Positions 35,427-43,986 of a stretch of DNA of 64,000 nt are shown here, piece after piece (position 1 is the stretch's first letter; every line of letters begins with the position of its first letter). The notes beneath the pieces were generated by a model, which saw nothing but the letters and a program-made list of their open reading frames with translations, was not told the DNA's origin and did no database searches. Made by a program: the position numbers and the translations under genes. Source of the stretch: Gracilinema caldarium DSM 7334 (GTDB lineage Bacteria; Spirochaetota; Spirochaetia; Treponematales; Breznakiellaceae); assembly GCF_000219725.1 (NCBI RefSeq), contig NC_015732.1, forward strand, positions 62,001 to 126,000, read 5' to 3'.

Positions 35427-36389
35427 TTACTGTCCGACTTTGCTCCCAAGTACCCACCCCTTATATGGGTTTGAAATGTGGAGCCATTCTACACCACTTA
35501 TAGTATCCCTTTCTTCTATAGACACCTGTGTTCCAGATTCAAAAGTACCAACTACTTGAGATGTGATATCAGGGTTTTCATACACTTCCACTTGTGAAGT
35601 CGCGGTTTGTATCGAAGTATTACTATTGCCAGAAAGGGCATTAATTTCTTCCTGAATTAAATTAGTAAAAACACTAAATGGGTATTTTTTTCTAGCTTCA
35701 TTTAATATTTCTAATTTTGCTTTAACAAGATTTTCCATGCGTTTGGGATCATCTTTTGCTTTGGGATCATTTAAATTTTTTGCTATATAATAGAGGAGAT
35801 ACCCCTGAACATCCTGCTCCTGTGTCGATATATCACTGTTTTTTAAATAAACATTACCAATGTACCGAATTGTATCTTCATCTCTATAAACAGCATAGGC
35901 TCTACAATAATCTGAACTAAGATCTTCTGCTGGAATAGTTAATAAAGTACCTTTAGGCAGCGCTTTATCAGAGACAACACCAGTAATTTCAGGCGATTTA
36001 AAACGCATCGCACCGTCAGTGGTGATGACCGCAAGGGTATCAAAGGTACCAATATAATATTTCATTACATAACCTTTTTTACCATTATAAAGAACATGAT
36101 ACCATTCAAGCTCATCGTTACCTTTTTTTAACCTAATTGGTTCTTGATCTAAAAGCTCTACCTTTTTACCGGCTGTCATTGCGAGAAGCCATTCCCATTG
36201 TTTTGAAGGTTCTTTGGTTTCATCATATGCCCATAATGACTGTCCATCGAGAAGTACGTATCCAAAAGGTTTATTAGACTTTCCAATATTTTTATTATCA
36301 GCGTTATTAAAATCAGTACTCTCTTTTTTTTCACATGAAATAATAGAAAACAATCCGAGAAGTATTACTAATATTCCTAACTTTTTCAT
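35427..36389 (-). CDS. Lipoprotein with SH3-like domains
   Basis: 320 residues. MKKLGILVILLGLFSIISC is a lipoprotein signal; Cys19 is the acylation site. Two bacterial SH3 (SH3b)-like stretches appear: about 65-120 (VELLDQEPIRL..GKKGYVMKYYIG) and the last 60 residues (VEVYENPDITSQVVGTFESGTQVSIEERD, WLHISNPYKGWVLGSKVG). SH3b domains usually bind cell-wall or protein ligands; here the protein is probably anchored in the periplasm or at the surface. The A+T-rich sequence and single-gene setting among IS debris suggest accessory DNA. Function unknown. Confidence 0.8.
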   Translation of the reverse strand: MKKLGILVILLGLFSIISCEKKESTDFNNADNKNIGKSNKPFGYVLLDGQSLWAYDETKEPSKQWEWLLAMTAGKKVELLDQEPIRLKKGNDELEWYHVLYNGKKGYVMKYYIGTFDTLAVITTDGAMRFKSPEITGVVSDKALPKGTLLTIPAEDLSSDYCRAYAVYRDEDTIRYIGNVYLKNSDISTQEQDVQGYLLYYIAKNLNDPKAKDDPKRMENLVKAKLEILNEARKKYPFSVFTNLIQEEINALSGNSNTSIQTATSQVEVYENPDITSQVVGTFESGTQVSIEERDTISGVEWLHISNPYKGWVLGSKVGQ

Positions 36390-36427
36390 CCTTATGTTTC
36401 CTTTTTCTTTATAAGGTTGAATTAATT

Positions 36428-36736
36428 TTAAATTATAAAATCAAAATATGTCAAATAAAAAATATTAAAATTAAAAAAAACAGCCACGTTAAGTTGGTAA
36501 CCATACCCCCAAGATGTAAAACGAGTTGAGGAGCTATTGGCAAGGCGTCCTCCATTTTCAATATGGATGCCAACATTACTGCCTAACAATTTAACAGCGC
36601 CATTTGCTGCAATGGTAAGTGTTCCTGTTGCTTCAATATATGCGAAAATGACAGTATGATAAGTTGTTGGAATTGGATCCGATATGAATCCACAGATAAT
36701 ACCAATCACCCTTGGCTGGTTCTGTTGTGGCGTCAT
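36428..36736 (-). pseudogene. Fragment resembling a beta-helix surface protein
   Basis: The minus strand encodes EATGTLTIAANGAVKLLGSN, VGIHIENGGRLANSSSTRFTSWG, which has the rhythm of right-handed beta-helix repeats (GTLTI..G..V....GI.IE.GG.L.) found in large surface proteins. It stops in A+T-rich sequence without a signal peptide or the missing repeats. Most likely a leftover of a longer gene; it may also be chance. Confidence 0.3.
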
Positions 36737-36747
36737 TGGTTATAGAA

Positions 36748-36930
36748 TCACCGCCAACGATATCCCGGTTTGGTCCCTAAGGCCGAATAGATATCCCCAC
36801 CGATCAGTAACATAAAGTCATGACGGTCCAGTTTAATAGCTGAAAGGGTGTTTCGGTGTATCCCCAGGGATCCTGCGAGATCCTGGATAGATAAACATCG
36901 TGCAACTCGTTTGACAATAAATTCTTCACC
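36748..36930 (-). pseudogene. Fragment of a helix-turn-helix protein
   Basis: Minus-strand translation gives EEFIVKRVARCLSIQDLAGS and LGIHRNTLSAIKLDRHDFML, an HTH-like pattern (SIQDLAGSLGIHRNTLSAIK), ending at a stop at 36748. A stop precedes it directly and there is no start codon, so it is a remnant. The gap 36931-37084 shows nothing else. Confidence 0.35.
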
Positions 36931-37084
36931 CTACTGATGGAGATAGGTCTTTTCCCAATTATGCATTTGTGTATTATAAGTCACATTTAAAGGGTCAGAT
37001 AAGTGGAAAAACCATTTTATACAACTAACAATTAGTCTTCATATACCCTTGCCAGTTTTTGAAACTGTTATAACAATATTAACT

Positions 37085-37813
37085 ATGAAAACCAGTCAAC
37101 ATAAACACATTCTGATTGTAGAAGACAGCTATGTTCAGGCAGCGGGGCTGCAAAAGATTCTGGAACAAGCAGGTTATTCTATTGTACGAGCGGAGCATGG
37201 GCTTGAAGCTCTGGAACTCCTACAAAAGGAACATTTCGATCTTGTGATCAGCGATGTGATGATGCCCAAAATGGATGGGTATACCCTCTGTAAAACCATT
37301 AAAACCAATGAACTATATAAGCATCTGCCGGTAATCCTGGTAACGAGTCTTTCTGAACCGGCGGATATTATCCGGGGTATTGAAAGTGGTGCCGATAGTT
37401 TTATTCCCAAGCCTTATAAGGCAGATTTTTTGCTTGAGCGGGTGGAGGCTCATCTTGCGGGAAAAATTGGTGATCCTGCGGGGGATACCCATTCCTCATT
37501 CCGGGTCAGTATGGGTGGGTCTGTTTATACATTAAATGCTGATCGGGCTCAGCTGTTTAACCTCCTCATCGCTTCTTATGAAATATCGTTGCAGAAAGCA
37601 AAGGAACTGGAAAAAATGTACCGGGATTTGATCTTGGCCCAGCAAAAGATTGCAAAGCTGGAAGGTATTTTACCGATTTGCGGCAGCTGCAAACGGATTA
37701 AAGGCGAAGATGGTCAGTGGCATCCTGTAGAGGACTATATCGAAGTAAAGACAAAAAGGAGTGTCAGCCATGGTCTCTGTCCTGACTGTGCAAAAAAAGT
37801 GCTCAATACGTAA
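37085..37813 (+). CDS. Response regulator with C-terminal zinc-ribbon-like domain
   Basis: About 242 residues from the ATG at 37085, whose product begins directly before the receiver; a TTG at 37049 is less likely. Receiver domain 7-122: ILIVEDSY, phospho-acceptor D in LVISDVMMPKMDGY near residue 56, T/S in VILVTS and K in FIPKPYK. After a helical linker the C-terminus has ICGSCKRIKGEDGQWHPVED and SHGLCPDCAKKVL, four cysteines in two CxxC pairs (about 199/202 and 231/234), as in zinc ribbons. No DNA-binding or enzymatic output is seen. Orphan, no kinase adjacent. Confidence 0.88.
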   Translation: MKTSQHKHILIVEDSYVQAAGLQKILEQAGYSIVRAEHGLEALELLQKEHFDLVISDVMMPKMDGYTLCKTIKTNELYKHLPVILVTSLSEPADIIRGIESGADSFIPKPYKADFLLERVEAHLAGKIGDPAGDTHSSFRVSMGGSVYTLNADRAQLFNLLIASYEISLQKAKELEKMYRDLILAQQKIAKLEGILPICGSCKRIKGEDGQWHPVEDYIEVKTKRSVSHGLCPDCAKKVLNT

Positions 37814-37911
37814 AATACCATTACAAACTGAAGTTTCTAGTGGCACTCAGTAAATCTATTTTTATTGCCTTTCAAAAATGCTTAGTATACAATGAGCCTC
37901 CAGGAGGAACC

Positions 37912-39027
37912 TTGCATAATCTTGAGGGAGAAAATCCGGCCTATCTTTCCGAGCAGCTCATCACCTATATTGGGAATAAACGGGCCCTCTTATCCTTTAT
38001 CGCCCAGGGGCTCGACCTGGTTCGGGAGCGGCTTGGAAAGGACCGGATTACTGCCTTTGATGTTTTTTCAGGAAGCGGAGTGGTAGCCCGTCTCCTGAAA
38101 CGGTATGCTGAACGGCTTTATGTAAATGATATTGAAGCCTATTCATCTATCATCAATTCTTGTTACCTCGCCAATAAAAGCACCCTCGACTCTAAGGAAC
38201 TCGACCATTGGTACCATTGGCTCAAGGCACAGCTTACCGAAGATGCCCTACGCCCCGGTTTTATCAGCGAACTCTATGCACCCCAGTGTATGGAACAGGT
38301 ACAGCCGGGAGAACGGTGTTTTTATACCCCCCGAAATGCCTGGTATCTTGATACGGCCCGACAGCTTATCGAATTGGTTCCGGTCCGTCTGCAGTCCTTT
38401 TTTATCGGCCCCCTCCTGGCGGAAGCCTCGGTTCATGCAAATACCGCCGGTGTGTTTAAGGGATTTTATAAAGATGCCCATACCGGCCGCGGACAGTTTG
38501 GGGGTAAAAACCGGGATGCCCTGAGCCGTATCCTGGGACCCATCGAGTTACAACTCCCCGTGTTCAGCAACTTTAACTCAGAAGTACATATCTTCAGGCA
38601 GGATGCTAACAGCCTCATTCATCATATTGATGAAGTGGATCTGGCTTATATCGACCCCCCTTACAATCAGCATCCCTATGGGTCTAACTACTTTATGCTC
38701 AATCTCATTGCGGAATACCGCCGGCCCTTTGCTGTAAGCCCTGTATCAGGTATTCCGGTAGACTGGCAGCGGTCGAACTACAACAAACGGCACAGGGCTT
38801 TCGAGGCTTTTCAGGAGCTTGTTTCGTCCATAAGAGCCAGGTATCTTCTCATTTCCTTTAATTCCGAAGGTTTCATTACCCTCTCGGAAATGCTCGATCT
38901 ACTCCAGTGTGTTGGGAAAACCCAGGTGCTGGAAACGAAATATAACGCCTTCCGGGGCAGCCGAAACCTGAGGAACCGGCCGGTCCATGTGACTGAGTAC
39001 CTCTACCTGGTTGAGAAAAGCCGGTAA
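37912..39027 (+). CDS. DNA adenine (N6) methyltransferase, D12 class, orphan
   Basis: 371 residues from TTG at 37912, chosen because AGGAGG lies at 37902-37907; a GTG at 37840 has no ribosome site. Motif order is alpha-class: YIGNKRALLSFI (X), AFDVFSGSGVVARLL (I) near residue 48, and LAYIDPPYNQHPYGSNYF (IV, DPPY) near 247. It transfers methyl from SAM to adenine in a DpnIIA-like recognition site. No endonuclease adjoins it, so it may serve regulation or protection. Alone between the response regulator and the convergent debranching fusion. Confidence 0.85.
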   Translation: MHNLEGENPAYLSEQLITYIGNKRALLSFIAQGLDLVRERLGKDRITAFDVFSGSGVVARLLKRYAERLYVNDIEAYSSIINSCYLANKSTLDSKELDHWYHWLKAQLTEDALRPGFISELYAPQCMEQVQPGERCFYTPRNAWYLDTARQLIELVPVRLQSFFIGPLLAEASVHANTAGVFKGFYKDAHTGRGQFGGKNRDALSRILGPIELQLPVFSNFNSEVHIFRQDANSLIHHIDEVDLAYIDPPYNQHPYGSNYFMLNLIAEYRRPFAVSPVSGIPVDWQRSNYNKRHRAFEAFQELVSSIRARYLLISFNSEGFITLSEMLDLLQCVGKTQVLETKYNAFRGSRNLRNRPVHVTEYLYLVEKSR

Positions 39028-39033
39028 GCGGTT

Positions 39034-42000
39034 TCAGGGTTTCTGCTGGTAAAGGATAAGCGCTCCCTTGGCAGGAATCTCCAGCCTATGGTTTACCAGG
39101 GGGCCCTGGTCCGGTTCCCAGGTTTCGGCGGTGGCGCTGTTTGCTACAAGCCTCCAATCGCTATCGGGACCGGGTGCAGCCGGGATGGCCAGGGATACAG
39201 CTTCGGACCGGCTCGATGCGGCGATGAGCAGATGGTAGTGGCCCCGCTCCGCTTCATGTTCATCAAGCTGCCATGCGATAATGCCCTCCGAATCCTTGAT
39301 AAACTTCAGGGCCTTGCGGATCTCCGTTCCCGTTGCAAGCCGGAGTACCCTCAGAGTGGTCCTGAGATGAAGCAGATGCTGCACATAGTGTACAGTGGCG
39401 GTCTCTTCCCCGGCCCGTTCCCAGTTAAGGCCGTTCAGGAGGTCCCCTGCCTTGTATGAGTCGTGGCAGAACTGCCGCTTGGTTACCGGATCGGTAACGC
39501 ATTTATCAATCCCGCCGAGCCTGATCCATGCTTCGGGTACTTCTTTGGTTCGCAGGAATTCCATGCCGGCATGAAGCACCGGGATACCCTGACTGGTGAG
39601 CAGTAAGGTCATGGCAAGCCGCTGGAGCTGGGCATAATAGGCTCGATCCCGGCCCGGTTCCACAAGCTGGAGCTTGTCAAAGAGGGTAAAGTTATCATGT
39701 ACTTCCAGATAGTTGATGGATGCCCAGCTTCGTTCATCCCATGGAGCTGGATGTGCGGTCCCCGTTACCTGATGGTTATGGACCTGGTGATGATGGACTG
39801 CCCCCACGAGGCCGAATTTTACACTTTCCACCGTACGGCCGTCGTGAATCCAGCCCGGACCTGCGGCATCGAACACGGAGCCTTTTACGCCATCGCGGAA
39901 GGCATCGTTAAACATGCCGAAGTCTTGTAGTTTGTGAATGGTATGCTGGCTTGCCATTTCAAGCCTGGTTTTACCGGATTTTTTGTCTTGGTTGCCGCCG
40001 TACATATTCCAGCCTTCGCCATAAAGCAGAATGTCCGGTTTTATACCCCTGAGGGCTTTACTAATAGCCTGCATGGTCTCCACATCGTGAAGACCCATCA
40101 AATCGAAACGGAAACCTGAAAGTTTAAAAGCGGAAAGCCACCAGGAGAGGGTGTCGATCATATATTTCCGGAACATGTAGCGTTCGCTGGCCGTATCATC
40201 TCCGGCACCGGAATCCCGCCTGCCGCGGAAATAATAGCCTGGTACACAGGCTTCCAGGGCTGAGCGGCGCCGGTCCGGGACATGGTTATAGACCACATCC
40301 ATAATAACGCCTATGTCTGCCTGTCCCAGGGCTTGAACCAGTCGGCGCAGTTCCAGGAACCGGCTTAAACCATCGGCGGGATTTGTTGCATAGGACCCTT
40401 CCGGTGCAGCGTAGTTTCCCGGGTCGTAGCCCCAATTAAAGGCACCATGTTGCGGGCGTGATTGATATTCCGGATCTTTGACACGGCCTTCGTCCACAGA
40501 AACAAAGTCGAAGATGGGGAGCATCTGTATATGGGTAATTCCTAGAGCCCGGATATAGTCAAAACCTGTAGGCATTCCCTTGTATGCCGTGCCGGGATAT
40601 GCGGCACCCAGATAGGTGCACCGCTGTTCCTCCGGTCCCTGCCAGGAAGGATGGCTCGTGAGGTCTCGGATATGGGCTTCCCAGACGATTGCATCGGTCG
40701 GGGATGCGAGTGCGGGGGGGTGCCAGGTGTTCCATCCCTCTGGTTCAAGGCGCCGGGAATCCAGGATCATGCCCCGTTTCCCGTTGAGTCCCGCACTTTT
40801 TGCATAGGGGTCTATGGTTTCCCGGTCCAGACCGTGGATTCTCAGTCGGTAGGTGTAATAGACTCCGTGAAAATCGCCGTGGAGCCTCACGTGCCAGACC
40901 CCATGGTTCTGCCGGTACATACGGTGCACTGCCAGGGGCTCTTCTTGAAGGTCCCACTGTGACACCTTGTCTCCGGGGCCGCTGGCCATGGTTTCACCGG
41001 TGGCATCGGCAGTATAATCGTGGGCTACCGGGGTTCCCGATTTCCAGAGGAAGAGCTCTACTTCCGCGGCAGTAGGAGCCCAGATTTTAAAATCCGTATA
41101 GTAGGGGGTGCAAGAGGCCCCCAGTTCTTCGTCGGTGTGGAACTGCCGGGCAAATGCTTTTGAATCATACCAGGTGCGGAGGCTTTCGATGGGGCCCTTA
41201 TTGTAAAAACCATGGAGTATCTGTTGTTCGAGGTAATTCTTTTCCCGGCTGGGGCCATTAAAGGGCGGCAGTTCAGGACTGGCTTCCTGCAAGGCTCTGC
41301 CCGGCGAACGTTGACCGTGGAAGCCCATGTTCGAGTGGAGCCTGTCCTGCAGGCTGGGCAGGGGAGGGAGGTCACTGGCGGAAGCGAGGCTGTCAGGCAA
41401 TGTAAGGACGATCTCCTGGTGAGAGATGAGCTTTGCATTCAGCCCGGCAGATGATAGGGAGTCAGCAGTACCCGCAGTAGCGGATGGGCCAAAGAGGACG
41501 GTCAGCTCTGCCGGATCCTTTTCTCCCCGCTGGTCCCAGAGGAGCGAAAGACTGAAGTGTGCACCGGTTCTGCTGAGGCGCACCTGAAGCCGGCTTCCCT
41601 GTCCGAAGGACAGGGTGCCGGAGAAGCCCCATGGGGCTACAGGGGTCTGTTCAGCGTGATCCTTATGGCCATTTTGCACACCCTGAGGTGTCTGTACCGG
41701 CGGCAGTCGGGGACTACAGAGAATACAGCCCTCAGCGAGTCGGAACTGGATTCCCAGCCAGCCCTGCAGTCCGGTACGCACAAACTCAGAAACACTCCAT
41801 GCCTGGGCAAAGGTACCTGAATGCCGGGGAAGCCCGTCGGCGTCCAGCAGGGCATGGAGATTTTCGCTTAAGGTCCCGACTGCCGCATCATCCATTATTT
41901 GGCGGGCCAGTTCCTGCTGGAGCCTCCAGGCCGCTGCGTTCTGACCGAACATAAGAAGAGCCTGGATGGTAAAGCCCGCATTCCAGCCCCAGATGGTCCC

Positions 42001-43896
42001 GTTATGGTACGCCGCATCCTTGTGGTAGAGGGGATGCCCATCATGGTGGGGATGGAAATAGGGATCCTGCTGGGAAAGGCTTGCAACCCCATAGGGATAC
42101 ACAAGCTCTTTGTAAACGTCGGCCAGCACGAAGGCCTGGATATCCCTTGGCAGCAGGGCCTCTTCTTCGGGGAGGATTGAGGGAACGGTGATCGCCAAAA
42201 GTGCATTGGGCCTGCTGCGAAGATCCGGCTCTACGGGGCTTCTTGCTTCCGGGTCAGCGGGATCTAAAAGCCGGTCCGCAAGCCGCCGATGTTCCGGATA
42301 CCAGAAGTGAGTTACAAAGGCCCTGCGTAGTTTTTCCGCGTGGGTACGGTAGTTTTCAGAGCGGGTAAGATCATTGGCAAGCCTGGCAATCCGCTCACCA
42401 CAGCGCAGGGCGGTGTAAAAGAGGGCCTGCACTTCTACAGCCCGGTCGCTCCGTTCGGACCAGGGCGCCTTACCGCGGATCCGGGCATCCATCCAGGTAT
42501 CCGCAGGTCCATGGGTTAAAAAACCGTACTGGTCACAGCGGGTTAGATCTGCCTCCAGGGCCCGGTCCACAAAGGGTTTTATAGACAGGGCAAAGGCATG
42601 GTCGCCGGTATACTGAACATATTCCCATACCTCCCTGATAAACCAGGGAGTCCCATCGACGGTGTTAAAAATGACATCTTCGGGATTGCGCCAGCGGTTC
42701 GGAATGCGTCCGTAGTTGGGACTGGCCGGATCCTGGTCCTGCCGTTCAGCAAAGGTCGCAAGGACTTCCCGGGCCGCATCGAATTGGCCTGTTGCGAGGA
42801 GTATCCCCGGCAGGGCGATAAAGGTATCCCGGCCCCAGTTGTCCCGGAACCAGGGAAGTCCCGCCCAGATACCCAGCCCGTATTCTCTGGTTACCAGAGT
42901 CCAGCCGGAAAAGGCCGCCCATGCAAGGGCCTGGTCGAAGCGCTTGTCGCCGGAGCGAAACGAGAAGCCATGGAAAAACTGTTCTATTTTAGATTGATGA
43001 AGGGAGCGGCCGTTCTGGCACACCAGTTCCTCTGCTTTGGCGCAGGCCCCGGCAGAATCCTCCGCCCAGGCCATATACACCTCAGTGCAGCCGGGGGGCG
43101 CTGTACTTGGGGTACTCTGGGGGTGATGTGCGCTGGCGGGGGTTGTGTCGGCAGGGCCTCCGCTGGCAGGGGGTGCGCTGGCCGGGACATTGCTGGTGGG
43201 GCTACCGCTGGCCTGGCCGCCGATGGCGGATGTTGCGCTGGCGGGGGTTGCGTCGGCAGGGCCTCCGCTGGCAGGGGGTGCGCTGGCCGGGACATTGCTG
43301 GTGGGGCTACCGCTGGCCTGGCCGCCGCCGGCGGGGCCTATGATGAGGTACAGGCCGTAGTCTTCAGGTATCGCAACATGGCTATGGATTTCCTGTATGG
43401 TGAGGGGATACTCTGAAGCAAGGGCCAGGGCTTCGGAGGAGGGTTCAATTTCATCGCGGTACCCCATTTTTTTCTTGCTAGGGCCCTTTTCTGCTTCCCG
43501 ATATACCAGGTAAACGGTCTTGCCCTGAACCGTTTCTCTTTTTTCTTTCCATGCCGAACCGGTTTTGGGGAGCAGGATAACACAGGTTGATGAAAAGCTC
43601 ATCCAGAAGGCGCTGGAGCCAAGTAAAAGCGCCCCTTCCACCTGATGTTCATCAACCTGAATGGATATTTCACCGGGAATGACCGACAGGCTTCTTTGTT
43701 TGAAAGTTGGAAGGCCCTCTTTGTCAGGTATGGTCAGGTCTTTAAGCCGGCAGTAATTGCCATGAACATAACCAGCTCCTTTTCCAAACTCGCTGGAATA
43801 TATATCAATATAGCCCCCGATCTGATCAGCCCAGGCAATACGCCGACTGCTGCCAGCAGGAATGAAATAGTGTAAAGCATTGATAAAATTATCCAT
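39034..43896 (-). CDS. Debranching fusion: amylo-alpha-1,6-glucosidase (GDE) + type I pullulanase
   Basis: 1620 residues from ATG 43896 (GGAG seven bases before it; TTG at 43908 is the alternative). No signal peptide: cytoplasmic. Residues 1-190: GDE N-terminal beta domain. About 195-290: Ala/Pro/Ser/Gly linker with a 35-residue tandem repeat. About 300-760: GDE catalytic (alpha/alpha)6 domain (PWFRDNWGRDTFIALPG, GTIWGWNAG). About 940-1620: CBM48 (DFKIWAPTAAEVELFLW) and a GH13_14 barrel with FNWGYDP near 1153, nucleophile D in GFRFDLMG near 1264, acid/base E in YGEGWNMY near 1293 and EVHDNFTL near 1400. Both parts attack alpha-1,6 bonds; they probably clear branched maltodextrin stubs of different length. 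Divergent from the alpha-amylase gene. Confidence 0.92.
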   Translation of the reverse strand: MDNFINALHYFIPAGSSRRIAWADQIGGYIDIYSSEFGKGAGYVHGNYCRLKDLTIPDKEGLPTFKQRSLSVIPGEISIQVDEHQVEGALLLGSSAFWMSFSSTCVILLPKTGSAWKEKRETVQGKTVYLVYREAEKGPSKKKMGYRDEIEPSSEALALASEYPLTIQEIHSHVAIPEDYGLYLIIGPAGGGQASGSPTSNVPASAPPASGGPADATPASATSAIGGQASGSPTSNVPASAPPASGGPADTTPASAHHPQSTPSTAPPGCTEVYMAWAEDSAGACAKAEELVCQNGRSLHQSKIEQFFHGFSFRSGDKRFDQALAWAAFSGWTLVTREYGLGIWAGLPWFRDNWGRDTFIALPGILLATGQFDAAREVLATFAERQDQDPASPNYGRIPNRWRNPEDVIFNTVDGTPWFIREVWEYVQYTGDHAFALSIKPFVDRALEADLTRCDQYGFLTHGPADTWMDARIRGKAPWSERSDRAVEVQALFYTALRCGERIARLANDLTRSENYRTHAEKLRRAFVTHFWYPEHRRLADRLLDPADPEARSPVEPDLRSRPNALLAITVPSILPEEEALLPRDIQAFVLADVYKELVYPYGVASLSQQDPYFHPHHDGHPLYHKDAAYHNGTIWGWNAGFTIQALLMFGQNAAAWRLQQELARQIMDDAAVGTLSENLHALLDADGLPRHSGTFAQAWSVSEFVRTGLQGWLGIQFRLAEGCILCSPRLPPVQTPQGVQNGHKDHAEQTPVAPWGFSGTLSFGQGSRLQVRLSRTGAHFSLSLLWDQRGEKDPAELTVLFGPSATAGTADSLSSAGLNAKLISHQEIVLTLPDSLASASDLPPLPSLQDRLHSNMGFHGQRSPGRALQEASPELPPFNGPSREKNYLEQQILHGFYNKGPIESLRTWYDSKAFARQFHTDEELGASCTPYYTDFKIWAPTAAEVELFLWKSGTPVAHDYTADATGETMASGPGDKVSQWDLQEEPLAVHRMYRQNHGVWHVRLHGDFHGVYYTYRLRIHGLDRETIDPYAKSAGLNGKRGMILDSRRLEPEGWNTWHPPALASPTDAIVWEAHIRDLTSHPSWQGPEEQRCTYLGAAYPGTAYKGMPTGFDYIRALGITHIQMLPIFDFVSVDEGRVKDPEYQSRPQHGAFNWGYDPGNYAAPEGSYATNPADGLSRFLELRRLVQALGQADIGVIMDVVYNHVPDRRRSALEACVPGYYFRGRRDSGAGDDTASERYMFRKYMIDTLSWWLSAFKLSGFRFDLMGLHDVETMQAISKALRGIKPDILLYGEGWNMYGGNQDKKSGKTRLEMASQHTIHKLQDFGMFNDAFRDGVKGSVFDAAGPGWIHDGRTVESVKFGLVGAVHHHQVHNHQVTGTAHPAPWDERSWASINYLEVHDNFTLFDKLQLVEPGRDRAYYAQLQRLAMTLLLTSQGIPVLHAGMEFLRTKEVPEAWIRLGGIDKCVTDPVTKRQFCHDSYKAGDLLNGLNWERAGEETATVHYVQHLLHLRTTLRVLRLATGTEIRKALKFIKDSEGIIAWQLDEHEAERGHYHLLIAASSRSEAVSLAIPAAPGPDSDWRLVANSATAETWEPDQGPLVNHRLEIPAKGALILYQQKP
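43130..43327 (+). repeat. 105-bp tandem repeat encoding the Ala/Pro linker
   Basis: Two nearly identical 93-bp copies begin at 43130 and 43235 (105-bp period, 35 codons) and differ at one base (T or C in TTGYGTCGG). On the coding minus strand each encodes GGQASGSPTSNVPASAPPAS and GGPAD(A/T)TPASA. High G+C and identity suggest recent duplication. Confidence 0.9.
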
Positions 43897-43907
43897 AAAA
43901 TGCTCCA

Positions 43908-43955
43908 AAACCGGTTTAGTTATGATATACTAGCCCCAGAATTCTGCATAAGCAA
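43908..43955. promoter_or_regulatory. Divergent promoter region with LacI-type operator
   Basis: AAACCGGTTT (43908-43917) is a palindrome. For the minus-strand fusion gene, TTGCTT (43955-43950), 17 bases and TAGTAT (43932-43927) form a promoter whose start lies just before the operator. On the plus strand TATGAT/TATACT (43921-43931) are possible -10 boxes for the amylase, with no good -35. One regulator could govern both genes. Confidence 0.6.
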
Positions 43956-43986
43956 GTGTTTCTGAACCAATTTTGGAGGAATTGTA

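Noticed and set aside
36428-36736. Intact small surface protein
   Set aside because: No signal peptide, ends in A+T-rich sequence, only a few beta-helix-like turns; kept as a probable fragment.
43130-43327. CRISPR or other regularly spaced array
   Set aside because: Only two long adjacent copies that encode a protein linker; no spacers.
42598-43416. Plus-strand open frames rich in Gly/Trp/Arg over the linker repeat
   Set aside because: They are the reverse reading of the G+C-rich Ala/Pro repeat of the debranching fusion, without ribosome sites or family motifs.
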